Shown here one piece after another: positions 35,870 to 49,200 of a stretch of DNA of 64,000 nt; the stretch's first letter is position 1; every line of letters starts with the position of its first letter. This stretch comes from Paramecium sonneborni (lineage: Eukaryota; Ciliophora; Oligohymenophorea; Peniculida; Parameciidae): assembly GCA_905182985.1 (NCBI GenBank), contig CAJJDN010000108.1:298325-362324 (forward strand). Direction: 5' to 3'. The notes under the pieces are model-generated. The model worked only from the letters and a program-made list of their open reading frames with translations, was not told the origin of the DNA and searched no databases. The position numbers were made by a program, and so were the translations under genes.

Positions 35870-37166
35870 TCATTGATATCCATAGTAAGGATTCTCAATT
35901 TAGTGTTGCTATTGTAATTGTTACAATTATTGTTATTGTATGTATAGATTTTTCTTCTTTCTATATTTGCAGCCTCCTACAATAAGTCCAAACAATGCTA
36001 AAACTGAAATTATTATTGGAGCTAATATATGAACTAATAAAGATCCATTTATTGAGTACAGATTTCGATAAACAGATATAGTTTACATTGGGATTGTTTA
36101 ATTGATGCCTCCCAAATTAACTATTGCAGTTGCTCGAATATTATAGCTACCTGTAAGATAACTTGGGAAATCAGCAACTATTTCATTATTTGTATATTTG
36201 TTATATCTTAAACTGTAAGTATTTACATAATAAGAATTGTATTATCTCCAAATATCTTTGTCTCCATAAGCACATATCAATTCTCTCTATTCTGAACCTT
36301 CATAGCCAACTGTTATTCGGAATTCTACCTCTTCATTATTATAAACTTTGAAATCTGGAAATGATATAAATATCTTATTCCCTTTCACATCTGCTGAAGG
36401 TTATAAATAATAATTATTTGTATATGAGTTTATATAATTTATTTATTATGTTTAAACTCTTTAATACTATTGATATTTATTAATTATTACTTTTATAAAT
36501 ACATCTGGACTATCATATGAAAACTATGTCAATCTGTAATAAAATGTTCCATTACTTGTATTAAAAACATCATAAAAATATCTATAGTTATTTGTTCCAC
36601 TCAAATTTCTATACAATCCATTCATATCAAATTCTTTTACGTCAATATTACTACTAGAAATTGGACATTTCAATATTTCAACATATACTGTCGAAGGATA
36701 GGATATAGACAAACTAAAATCATTCTTTGTATAATAAAGTCCCTAAGTAATAGCCTTATTAGCTGTCAAAACAGTTTTATAAGGACTTTATGGATCACTT
36801 ATGAAATCAAAACTTTCAATCTTCGTAGAGCGATTAGAATTGAAAACGTTTATAGTTGCGTACTCATCTGAAAAATCATTTGATAGAGTAATTGTGAAGT
36901 TTTTATCAGAACATTTATACTGTTGTCTCTAAGCAGGTGTCACAATCAAATTAGCATAATTTGATGATTACCATAAATCGTTTATGTGACCCTAAGAATA
37001 ATTCATTACTATTTACATCACATTTTAGACCCAATTGATATACTGGGTGATTAGCAGAGAATTCCAAACTTGTTGTGCTTAAATTACTTGAATTGAGGAG
37101 AAAAGTAAACTAATTATTACCTTTCACTATACCCAGCAAAATAATGACTATATATGCAAATTTCAT
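35870..37166 (-). CDS. Type I membrane protein, unknown ectodomain
   Basis: The 423-aa product begins with a clear signal peptide (MKFAYIVIILLGIVK). A ~340-residue extracellular region follows, rich in Asn, Ser, Tyr and beta-like segments. A single transmembrane helix (HILAPIIISVLALFGLIVGG) and a short basic, Gln-rich cytoplasmic tail (KYRKKK, then Gln runs) end the protein. One 25-nt intron lies at 36992-37016. I do not recognise the ectodomain; spaced Cys are few. It is likely a cell-surface protein. It converges on the FAM13-like gene with 81 bp between stops. Confidence 0.75.
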
Positions 37167-37870
37167 TATTTTATTTAATTATATTATTCATATAAATCTT
37201 AGATTTTGAAATAACTACAGTTTGTGCAATATGGATTATTTTAATTTAAAAATCATTATTCAAACTCAATTTTTATTACTATTCTCATTCATTATTTTGT
37301 TCTTTTGTTTTTCCCATTTCGCTTTGTTATTTATATTTTTCATGAGAACATTTGCTTAATATGATTCCTAGTATCTATTTTAATTTCAACCAGCTACTTG
37401 ATTAAAAAAATAATCCTATTTTATTTCTAATATATTAAATGAAATATTCATTTATAAGATAATAAATTTATTTCTAGTATTCTAATTATAAAAAATTTCT
37501 TAGTTATATGAAGTCAATATTCTAATTATTCTTTAAAATTAAATTCTTTCAAAGAGGTTATAAAATTATTTAGATTTTCTAATTATGAGAATTAATTTTT
37601 CATTTTAGTAATTTTATGAAAATTAGCAAAGCATCGTGAATATAGGCTGCTTTCTATATGATTTGGAATGAATTATAAATGAAATATAAGAAAATTAATA
37701 TTGAAAAAATTATTAATTCGTAAAGTAATAATAATTTTTTTTCATTAATTTGACAAGATAGGGAAGACTAAGGAACTTCTTATTATTTGATTGAATATTA
37801 TATATTTTTAGTATTTTCAATAGGGAAAATCTTTTCTTAAATAAAGAATTTTCAAAGGGTTTATTTGGAA
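37167..37870. other. Intergenic AT-rich region
   Basis: About 700 bp upstream of both the divergent membrane-protein gene and the small + gene. I find no convincing frame, RNA gene or repeat here. Confidence 0.5.
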
Positions 37871-38263
37871 ATGAAAATCAAAGATTTGAGAGATGTCAAT
37901 TGTTTCAGGTAAGGATTAAAAATAGATGGATATCATAATGAGAAGCGAAATAAAGGAGATATTTGGATTGAAAGGATGTTCGATATGGAATTTAATTCAG
38001 AATAAGATGATATAAGATGGTTAAGATAATTAGAAGGAAATTAAGTAGGGGATATGGATAGAATTTAAAAAAAATAAATTTGTTATAAATATTCTCAAAA
38101 CAACATAATGTTATATTTTGGTAGAGGGTTAGGTTTATATAATGAATAGAGTAATAGTGAGATAGATGTAAAGAATTAAATGAGTTTTATAATTATTTAT
38201 TGTTAAGGAATTTATTTATATGAGTATATTATCAATAGTTAATCGATCCCTATTAAAATTTGA
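37871..38263 (+). CDS. Small hypothetical protein, 130 aa
   Basis: A single exon of 131 codons starting MKIKDLRDVNCFRQ and ending in TGA. It is notably richer in Gly, Asp, Glu and Arg (and in G) than the surrounding DNA, for example DIWIERMFDMEFNSEQDDIR, which argues for real coding sequence. No domain is recognised. It is flanked by ~600-700 bp of empty DNA on both sides, unusual here, so it could be a remnant of a larger gene. Confidence 0.45.
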
Positions 38264-38841
38264 TTTGCCATTTTTATAATCAATACATCTATAATACTAG
38301 ATACTGTTATTATTACAATACTTTACCATCAATTATAATTTGTAATTTTTAAAAATAATAATTGTTATACTTATTCTCAAAAAAGTTACTTAAATCAATT
38401 TATTTTTATATTCTGTATTTATCACTCATTAACAAAAGAATTCTTATTTTGACATCTATAACTTCCCAGAATATTCACAATTATGTATTCAAAACATAAG
38501 AATCCAAATTCCTTGTAATTCATAAAATATCATGTATCACTTGGTTTTTTATAAAATTAATCATATTCTTTTTTATAATCAACTAATTTATGGAAGATGT
38601 AGTCTTTAAAAAAAAAAGCATAAAGAATTGAAAATCTAACCTGTAATATTTAAGAAGACATGAAACTAAAAATTTATAAATAATTTATGCTAATATTTGA
38701 TAAAACATTTCTTTGAGTAATGTTCTCAATAGAAATATTCTAACATATGGTTACATGATGGATAATAATTAATATTGTAAATGTGAATAAGTTGATTATA
38801 TAAATAGGTGATTAATAAATTAAATTTAAGATTTTTGATTA
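38264..38841. other. Intergenic AT-rich region
   Basis: No gene is supported. It contains the second occurrence of a 26-nt element (38578-38603) that is also found at 26696-26721. Otherwise it is A/T-rich sequence without structure I can identify. Confidence 0.5.
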
Positions 38842-40195
38842 TCATTATCTATTGATAAATTCTTGAAACATTTGGAATGCATTAGCTCTTTAATCATAAG
38901 GCACTAAATGTCCGGCCCCTCTAATAATATACAAAGTTAAATAGTTATATTCCATGATCCATCCAGCTAGTTGATTAGTCTCTTTATTTGAAAATGGAGT
39001 TCTGGATATCAATTGGATACCTTCAATAAGTTTTAAAGAAGCAAGGGTGTAATCTATGCTAACAATATCATCAGAATTCCCAGAGTATTGAAGTATTTTA
39101 ATCCCATTTTCATGTAAATATTTCATAAGTACATGACTGTCCTTATTCCTATCAAATCCGAAAAAGACATCCATACTACAAGCTTCCCAAACTCTTTCTT
39201 CTGGAATTCTTAGCTTCTTCTTTACATCAGGATTATTAAAGAAATTATTTAAAGGTCCAACATCAAGACATGGGGCTTCTTCAGAGTCCCCAACAAATCT
39301 ATATCTACCTTTCTACTCTATTGAAGAATCCCCATAACAGTATCCATAAACATCATATGGATTTAAATCTTTCATTACAATTGCTTATTTTTCTAATGCT
39401 CTTTAACAACTTGCAGATTGAGGCCATTTCTTACAAGAAATAAGCATTATATTCTATGTTACTAAATCATAGAAATTTCTTTTTATCATGTATTCTCTGT
39501 TCCATAAATCAAAAAAATCATCATCATTCACCAAAACACCATTTCCTACAAGAATTCCTTTAAGATTTATTATTTACTATCCTTCCATATTTCGTTATAC
39601 TATTACTTCAGCTGTACAAGGTACATACATTCCTAAATAAGATAGTATAATACCTGAATATGATTCACCTCCAATCCACATTTCCCTATCTTTATATTCA
39701 TTAAATCCATCAAGCCAATTCTTAATTGCTTCATATGAATCAATTCCTGTCTAAACATCACTCCAAACATAACCTTCATCATGAATTTCTGAATATCCTA
39801 CTCCTGCAGGTATATCTAAATATAAAATGTTGCCCAGTTTATGTAATGAATATTGATTCTTTGTAAATTTAAATTCATCACTAAACTTTTCTCTCACAAA
39901 TGGCCCTATTTCTGAAATCAAACCCAACATGCAAGAACATCCTGGTCCACCACCAAACCATACAATCAATGGTTTCTCTTCAGGACTTTCTATACTTTCC
40001 ATAAATATATAATGGATTTTTCTACATTATTATCATTATTTATATTTACTATTTCCCTTCATATAAATCAACAAACCCACTGTAAGTTTTAAAATTATGC
40101 TCTTCATAAAATGGCCAATCTTCAACTTCATCTTCTATTGGGCTTACACACAATACTGAATTTAATATCAACCCAATTATTATCACATTTCTCAT
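38842..40195 (-). CDS. Serine carboxypeptidase (peptidase family S10)
   Basis: The 434-aa product has introns 40022-40049 (28 nt) and 39633-39653 (21 nt). A short hydrophobic N-terminus (VIIIGLILNSVLCVS) is a signal peptide. Family blocks: VWFGGGPGCSCMLGL (oxyanion hole), ILYLDIPAGVGYSE, catalytic Ser in WIGGESYSG, then LQYSGNSDDIVS in the catalytic-Asp position (the usual GDxD is here NSDD), and catalytic His in GAGHLVPYDQ. It is probably a lysosomal or secreted acid exopeptidase that removes C-terminal residues. The second intron splits the active-site GESYSG motif. The Asp region is slightly atypical, but an Asp is present. Confidence 0.93.
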
Positions 40196-40974
40196 TTTAT
40201 TATTTTTATTCCATTATTTATTTTATTTATTCATATATATTTAATCGTTGATGTCATCGTTTCACAAAAACAACTCATACCTTTATTATAATATAATTAG
40301 ACAAATATTGCAAATTGAAAAGAAAATTTGCAATCATCTTCTATCTTTTTATTGGATGTAGCTCATATGCTAATAATACCATTAGAATAATATGAAAAAT
40401 ATAAATAACACAAATGTGGCTGATTCAAACTACTAAATTAAGAAGAAAGAATTTTGTTTTTGAAACAATAAAGGCTATATCAATTATAATATATAAGAAA
40501 CTTCAAATTCATGATCATTAATTAAATTAAAAATAAGTTCAAAAATTATAAAATGATTAAAAATATAATTTTTTAATGTAACTCATATTATGACTTATGA
40601 TATAACATTTAAAAATTACTAGTTGTGTATCCAAATTTAGAAAATGAAATTTTTTTTAACTAAATATGATTTAATTAATAAAATATCGAATAAATTTATT
40701 AAATAATCAATATAAAAGAGTTACATCAAGTAATATTATATATTTTTAGACTTTATCCTAAATTAAATATTGAAGTAAGAATTGATAATAAAAAATTATC
40801 ACCTAGAAATAATTCTTGAATTAATTACTCTTATTATAATCCAAAATTCAAAATTAATTTATATATATTTAATTTCGCTAAATTAAACAATTTTTTCAAT
40901 GGAGACATATCCATGATAGAATTTAATTGGAACACTTTTTTAATATTTTATTTTGATTCCTAATAAACAATAAA
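40196..40974. other. Intergenic AT-rich region
   Basis: Nearly 800 bp upstream of the carboxypeptidase gene and of the duplicated segment. No spliceable gene or RNA gene is seen. Confidence 0.5.
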
Positions 40975-41232
40975 TAATTATAAAAATTAATGTTTTTTAT
41001 CTATGTAAATGGGAGTAATAAAAATAAAGATTGTTCTTATATTTATTTTTGAAGATTTGTTAGTAGTTTTTGTATTAATTATGTCTAATTTTGCATTATC
41101 TATCGAAGTATTTGATTAGAAATGGTCCAAATCTTTATTAATACTTATTCTAAGTTTATTGTTGTTATCAGGCTAATTACTATGAAGAGTAAAATAGTTT
41201 TAAGTATTTGATTTTTATTTTTTATAAATGAA

Positions 41233-41292
41233 TTTTTGATATTTTTATTATTTTATGATGAGTTTTTTGATATTTTTATTATTTTATGATGA
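41233..41292. repeat. Short tandem repeat, two ~31-bp units
   Basis: Two near-identical units with the shared core TGATATTTTTATTATTTTAT begin at 41237 and 41268. They lie ~450 bp upstream of the start codon of the cysteine-rich gene. The same pair recurs near 42377-42436 within the second copy of the 1143-bp duplicate. Confidence 0.7.
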
Positions 41293-41739
41293 ATTTTTCT
41301 AAATATACAATTAAACTATTTTCAATTTTTTATATGGCTTGAAGTCACTCGATTTATTTTTGAAGTATTAAATTTGTATGTTATTGATTTTATATTATCA
41401 AAAATGGAAATTTAATGTAATTAAATCATCTAAATGTAATATAAGAAATATTTGATGTTTTTAAATAATACTTATCATTTTGTTAGTTTATTTTTTTTAA
41501 TATGTGCTATGAGATTATTTTTTCTATTTTGAGAAACTATTAGATTTGGAAATTCTGCAAAAAAATCAAATTTCTTGCTAGCAAAAGAACAGGATTAATC
41601 AAATAAGAAAGCTAGATAATATATTTAGTTTTAATATTTTTTTATAATAAATAGACAAAACAACCTTTTTTTTGAATTTAACCCCCTATTTAAAAATTTT
41701 TCTGAGATGATAAAATGATGATAATAATAATAAAAATCA

Positions 41740-42117
41740 ATGATTTTATGGTCAATTAAATTGTTACTCGTTTCAGTAGTCATAGGATGGAAAAGTTACT
41801 AACAAGATTTTCAAAATATTTTCTTAACAGGATACAATTTTTGTCCTAATTATCATATACATATGCCTGGTTTACATCCACATCAATGTGTTTGTAAGTG
41901 TTATTGATAATTTTTAGCTTATTCTTAAATATGTTTGGGAGTAACAAAAGTAGAAACTAGAATAGATGTGAATAATTTTGAACATTTATGTCATCCAAGA
42001 TTCAACACATACAAAATGAAAAATGATAATATCGCAGTAATTTGTGATGGGCAGGATCTTTTCTTGTTGATTCAATTATCAGTGGATAACCTTTTTTCTT
42101 ATAGTTGTTCTAGTAAT
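41740..42117 (+). other. Duplicate 5' fragment of the cysteine-rich receptor gene
   Basis: The start codon, first intron (GTAAGTG...TTTTAG, 24 nt) and first ~115 codons are the same as in the intact gene at 42884. The frame is cut by the N at 42118 and then re-enters the gene's own upstream DNA. It is not an independent gene if the duplication is an assembly overlap. Confidence 0.85.
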
Positions 42118-42118
42118 N
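42118..42118. other. Single N: contig join
   Basis: It lies exactly between the two identical 1143-bp copies and marks an unmerged contig overlap. Confidence 0.85.
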
Positions 42119-43261
42119 TAATTATAAAAATTAATGTTTTTTATCTATGTAAATGGGAGTAATAAAAATAAAGATTGTTCTTATATTTATTTTTGAAGAT
42201 TTGTTAGTAGTTTTTGTATTAATTATGTCTAATTTTGCATTATCTATCGAAGTATTTGATTAGAAATGGTCCAAATCTTTATTAATACTTATTCTAAGTT
42301 TATTGTTGTTATCAGGCTAATTACTATGAAGAGTAAAATAGTTTTAAGTATTTGATTTTTATTTTTTATAAATGAATTTTTGATATTTTTATTATTTTAT
42401 GATGAGTTTTTTGATATTTTTATTATTTTATGATGAATTTTTCTAAATATACAATTAAACTATTTTCAATTTTTTATATGGCTTGAAGTCACTCGATTTA
42501 TTTTTGAAGTATTAAATTTGTATGTTATTGATTTTATATTATCAAAAATGGAAATTTAATGTAATTAAATCATCTAAATGTAATATAAGAAATATTTGAT
42601 GTTTTTAAATAATACTTATCATTTTGTTAGTTTATTTTTTTTAATATGTGCTATGAGATTATTTTTTCTATTTTGAGAAACTATTAGATTTGGAAATTCT
42701 GCAAAAAAATCAAATTTCTTGCTAGCAAAAGAACAGGATTAATCAAATAAGAAAGCTAGATAATATATTTAGTTTTAATATTTTTTTATAATAAATAGAC
42801 AAAACAACCTTTTTTTTGAATTTAACCCCCTATTTAAAAATTTTTCTGAGATGATAAAATGATGATAATAATAATAAAAATCAATGATTTTATGGTCAAT
42901 TAAATTGTTACTCGTTTCAGTAGTCATAGGATGGAAAAGTTACTAACAAGATTTTCAAAATATTTTCTTAACAGGATACAATTTTTGTCCTAATTATCAT
43001 ATACATATGCCTGGTTTACATCCACATCAATGTGTTTGTAAGTGTTATTGATAATTTTTAGCTTATTCTTAAATATGTTTGGGAGTAACAAAAGTAGAAA
43101 CTAGAATAGATGTGAATAATTTTGAACATTTATGTCATCCAAGATTCAACACATACAAAATGAAAAATGATAATATCGCAGTAATTTGTGATGGGCAGGA
43201 TCTTTTCTTGTTGATTCAATTATCAGTGGATAACCTTTTTTCTTATAGTTGTTCTAGTAAT
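42119..43261. repeat. Direct duplicate, second copy (1143 bp)
   Basis: It matches 40975-42117 throughout and continues without a break into the body of the cysteine-rich gene. This is the copy to keep when annotating. Confidence 0.92.
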
Positions 43262-46200
43262 TTTAGAAAATAATTATAATAGATAATCTAAATTATTAGA
43301 GATGTTTAATTTATTTTCGATCACCTTAATATGAGTCATGCTAATTTTGTAAACATCCTTTTTATGGATTCGATTGTAAAAAAACCTTTTAGGGATTTGA
43401 TGAAGCAAAAAGTCTTACTTAACCTTTTTGTAATAAAAATGAATTTAATAATAGTTTGCGGCTCTGATACTTGTGTAGAATGTGAAGATAAGGGCAAATG
43501 TACAAAATGTGCTTCTAGGTTTATAAATCCAATAGATCTAAGTAAGCCTTAGCTATGTAGTATATGTAAGTTATAGTGTCATTATTTTTAAAAGTTTGTG
43601 GTTAGTTCTATTAATAATGCTAATAATTAAGTGATGGAACAATCTAATACATTAATAATTCTTGTCCTTCTGATGCCTTTTATACTACTGAATTTGGGTG
43701 CAGAAGTATTGATTTCACTATAAAAATTTATAGCATACGCTTGGGGCTGTATCAATCAATATTTGCTTAAATCTAATTATTACGTTTGTACTCTTTGTGA
43801 AAATGGTTATGCAAATCTTATTCAATGGTCTATTCCTGAATAGCCAAGATGGTGTTATAGCCATGAAGGATGTTTAAGTCTTTACACTTACTAAGTAGAT
43901 GTTATATTACCTTCAAATGAAATTGTTTATAAAGTATTTTTTATCGAATTTTATTAGAGAACTTGTGCTTAATGCGATCTTGGATTTTTTTTTTTCAACA
44001 ATCTTTGCATAAGTAATTATTTAGTAAGAAATTCGCTAGGAACCTCATCATATTCTAATACTAATTGCTTTTATATGGACTAATTTAATAATAATAAGTG
44101 TTTAGCTTGTAAACCATGGAAAAAACTAAATGCAGATGGCTCTTGTTAAGATTTCATTTGCAATTAATATTGCCAAACATGTTTGGAAACTAATCCTAAT
44201 TTTTGTACATCTTGCAGCATTTATGTAAATCGTTAGCTTGATATCAATTCTGGTACTTGTGTTTGCAAACCATTATTTGGCTCCTATTTTAACATTAATT
44301 CTGTTGAATTTTGTAAACCATGCCAAGAGGGGTATTGTAATGAATGTGAACGATTTGATTTTTTTTAATGTACTTCATGCAAACCAGGAACAAATAGAAT
44401 TTTAATCAATAAAAAATGTATTTGCTAGCCTGGTACTTTCGATACTTAAAATTAAGTTTGTCTTTGTATATATACTAATTCATAATTTAAGTTTGTGATT
44501 AATCTTGTCTAACCTGTTCAGGTCCCTCAAATTAATAATGTACTCAATGTTTAGATGGAAGTATATCGAACAGAATTTTTTTCGATAATTCTTGTCCATG
44601 TAGATTAGGATATGCAGATTATAAAATTAAACAATCTAAATGTGGAAGTATATATGAAAATAATTTTAGAATGTCATCCAAGATGCCGAACCTGTTTTTA
44701 AGCAGCTGATGAAACTACTAACTAATATTGTCTTACTTGTCTTCCTGGAGAAAATCGTTATCTCTCGGATAATTTTAAGTGTGAATGCTAAGATACCTAT
44801 GGCGACGGAAATGGCACTACAAACATTTGTTTTCGTAATTTCATACATTAAACAATAGCTTGCCATTATACATGTGGAGGCTGCTTAAATACTGAATCCA
44901 CTGGTTGTATATATTGTTTGGAAAGCTCTAATAGATATTTAACAACTTTAGGACAATGTTTATGTCAATCGTCATATTATGATGATTAAACTGATGATAT
45001 TGAATGTTAAAGTAATTATATATATTTATTATATGATAAATAGGATGTCATCATTCTTGTAAAGATTGCATACCCAGTCCTGAAAAAGATGCATGCACAA
45101 AATGCCCTGAATCTAGAAAACCTAGTGATCCATTAGATACTTAATTTTAATGTATTTGTGAATCTTCAGACACTTTTGATGATGGATTTAAAATGCTTTG
45201 TCAATAATGTCATTATTCTTGTCTAACTTGCTATGGTCCATTTTCATCAAACTGTTTCACATGTGATCTAACATATAGATAGTTAGATTATTCATCATGT
45301 GTTTGTTAAGATGGTTACTATGATAATGGATAATTAAAATGTGACAGTAAATTTATTTATTAATAGCCATAGATTGCCATTATACTTGTCATAGATGTTT
45401 TGATAATACTGAATATGATTGTATTGTATGTTCATTTGAACTTTATTTTAGAGTGCTTAAAGGTAATATGTGTAGATGCGCTGATGGATATTATGAAGAA
45501 GAAGGAAAGGCATAGTGTTAAAGTAATTATTATTTTTATATTTATTCATAGAATGCTCATATAGATGTGAAACATGTTAGACTAGTCCAGATAAATGTTT
45601 AACTTGTCCCTTGAATTCTCTTCGTTTACTTGATCAGATAAAAGGTTGCTTATGCTAAAATGATTTATACGATAAAGAAAACGAGATAATCTGTTAAAGT
45701 ATTTTCATTATTAATTGGAGAATGCCACTTTAAATGTAAAACCTGTAGTTCTTTTGGAGAAGAATAATGTCTTAGTTGTGACTTGGTTACAAATAGAGAA
45801 TTTAAATTTAATTAATGCAAATGTAAACCTCATTACTTTGAATAGGAAGTTTAACAATGCACGAGTAATTATTAAATATAAATTTAGTTTGTAGCTAATT
45901 CTGTTATGAATGCATTGAAAAATTTGATAATTGTACTTCTTGCAATAATGATAGATACTTAGAAGGCAGTACATGTAAATGTATCACTAAATTTTTTGGA
46001 AGTGCAATCAGTACTTTTGAATATAATGATGGTGTCTAATGTTTAAGTAATCAGATCAAATATAAATAGAATGCCATTATTCCTGTGGAATTTGTAGAGG
46101 TGTTAAAGTAACAGATTGTCTTACCTGTTTAGAAAATGAAAATAGATTCTAAGTGGAAAATACTTGTATTTGTAAAAATGGATATTTTGATGCAGGATTA

Positions 46201-49200
46201 CCTGTTTGTTAAAGTATTTATGAATTTTATGTATAGAATGCAATTATAAATGTAAAGATTGTAAGTAATAAGCTGAAAGCTGCACATCTTGTCAAGATAA
46301 CACCTTTAGATAATTAATTTTAGGTTTTAATAAATGTGAATGTATTTAAAGATATTATGATGACGGAATTAATGAAGTTTGTCAGAGTATCTATTATGAT
46401 AAATAATTAATAGAGTGCCATTATTCATGTCTTAGATGCAACAACATTCAAACTAAATGTGATTAATGTTTAGTTGAATCCAATAGAACCTATAATATTT
46501 AACTTTTTACTTGTGATTGTAAAATTGGATATTACGATACTGGAATTGAAATTTGTTAAAAATGTCACTATTCATGCCTACATTGTAATTCTGGAGGTTC
46601 TAATAACTGTGTTTCATGCGTAGATTCAAAAACCTCCCACAGAGTATTCTATAATAATTCTTGTAAATGTTTATTTGGATATTTTGATGATGGTTCATCC
46701 ATACAATGTTAACAATGTGATATTTAATGTCTAAGTTGTATTGATTAATCTTATTAATGCTCATCATGTCCTTAAACAAGAAAAATAGAATATAATTGTA
46801 AATGTTCAGAGGGATATTACGATGTTAATTAATAGCTTTGCTCATAATGTAATTAACAGTGTCAGACATGCGAATTTAACTCAAATAATTGTACATCATG
46901 TTATGCTGATTAATTTCGAAATTTCAACTTAATTACTAAGACATGTGATTGTTAATCTGGCTATATTGAAATTAATGGAGTTTGCTAATAATGTAAATAG
47001 AGTTGTTAAACATGCTAATTATTAATAAATAATTGTACTTCTTGTAGTAAATTTCGATATTTGGAAAACAATAACTGTATTTGTATCAATGGAATGTTTG
47101 AATCAATTTTAGATAATTAATGTCAATTCTGTGATAAAAGTTGTCTAACTTGTAGTTTTTCTAAAACAAATTGCTTAACTTGTTCAATTGATAATTATAG
47201 AACTTTAACATCTGGAAATGTATGTGAATGTATGGAAGGATATTTTGAAGATCCAATTACATAAAATTGTGAAAAATGCGAAAAATCTTGTTTAACTTGC
47301 TCTCTCTTATCTACTTACTGCTTAACATGTGATTTCAGCCTTCATTTGTTTTTGGTTAATAATTAATGTTTATGTTCACAATCTTATTATTTCGATTCTT
47401 TGAGTAAATAATGTTAATGTAATAATTTACTTATATTTAGAATGTCATGTTACATGTCTTGAATGCTCAAATAAGAATGAATGTATTTCATGTGAATTGA
47501 TAACGAGACATCTAGATTCAGACTTAAATAAATGCTTATGTAATATTGGATTTTATGAAATAAACTAATAGAATTGTTAAAGTAATTAACTATTTAATTA
47601 TTTTAGGATGTCATTTCTCATGTGAAACCTGTGAAAATATAAATACTCATTGTTTAAGTTGCATGGAAGACTATAATCGAATTTTAACAAATAATAAATG
47701 CTTGTGTTTAGATGGTTATTATGAAGTTGAAATTGAATAATGTCAGAAATGTGATAGTATTTGTAAAACCTGTTAGTTCTCTGCCTCAACTTGTTTATCT
47801 TGCTTTGAAATTGAATAATTGAGAATTTTATCTGGAAATAAATGTTTATGTTAATCTGGTTATTTTGAATTAAACAATGATGTTTGCTTAAGTACTAATA
47901 TTAAATTTTAAATAGAATGCTCAAACGAATGTTTAACTTGTCGTGGATCTGCTAATTATTGTACAAGTTGTGATACTAATTCAAAACGAGTTGATTAATC
48001 CATAATTCATATTTGTCCTTGTATTATTGGATTTTATCAAGATTAAAATTAGATTTGTTAAAGTTATTTTTCACATATTTATTATTAGAATGCCACATTA
48101 AATGTCAAACTTGTATAAATTAATTTGACTAATGTTTGAGTTGTTATTTTTAATTAGATTCAAATAGAATGTCTATTTTTGGATAATGTAATTGTAAGGA
48201 AGGATATTTTGATGATGGAACATAAATCTAATGTTAAAAATGTCATATTAAATGTACGCTTTGTTAAAATGAATCAAAAAATTGTTTAATATGTTCAGAT
48301 TCGAAACGAATTAATCCACCAACCTGTAATTGTATGGATGGATATTATGAAGATGAACAATTTACATGTTAAAGTAAATTATATTGTTTAAATAAGCCTG
48401 CTCTTCTAAATGTAATACATGTTAACAATCCCCCTCAAATTGTTTGAGTTGTAACCCTGGAAGGGTTGGATTTGAATGCAAATGTGTTGATGGGTATTAT
48501 GAAACTGGAGCAATATTTTGTGAATGTATAAAAAAATTTAAGTATTTAGAATGTGCATTTAAATGTGCCACTTGTCTTTTAGATCTTTTGAATTGTGAAA
48601 CTTGCAAAGGTAATAGAATTTAAGTGCCTCAATGTATTTGTTAAATAGGATATTTTGATGATTTAATAAACGAAGATTGTTAATAATGTGATAGTACTTG
48701 TTTAGAATGCAATAAAAATGGGTGCATATCTTGTAATGCAAATAGGATTTTAGATGAAGAAAATAACTGCATCTCACCACCAAATTCAATTTAGTATAAT
48801 AATACTCCTTGGTGTTCAAGTAATTATCTGCATTATAATAAATAGCTTGTCAAGTTGCAGTTGTTCATATTTATTTATCAGATGATATTAGTTAGATTAT
48901 TATTCATTTTGATTTTCTTTTGAGTTCATAAGGATTTAATTCAGAGTTTGAAGTTAATAAATGCTTATCATTATTTGAAATAAAGTCTGTGTATAGTTTT
49001 GGTTAAAATGCTATCTGCTATCTTAATCCAGATAACAATCAGTAAATTTTGATATCTTTAGGTGAAAACTCAAAAATAAATGTAGGTGATGAAATTATAT
49101 TTATAAGTAATTCAATATCTCACATTAACTGTAAAAATTCGATATAAAAGTTTATATTTACAACTTTATAGATGCCAATAAATCTACTTCCTCCAAAAAT

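Larger units (their letters stand above)
40975..42117. repeat. Direct duplicate, first copy (1143 bp), ending at the N
   Basis: It appears identical to 42119-43261 (constant offset 1144, no indel). The left copy runs straight into the N and the right copy begins straight after it. That is the pattern of two overlapping contigs placed end to end. The copy carries the 5' end of the large cysteine-rich gene and its upstream region. Confidence 0.92.
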
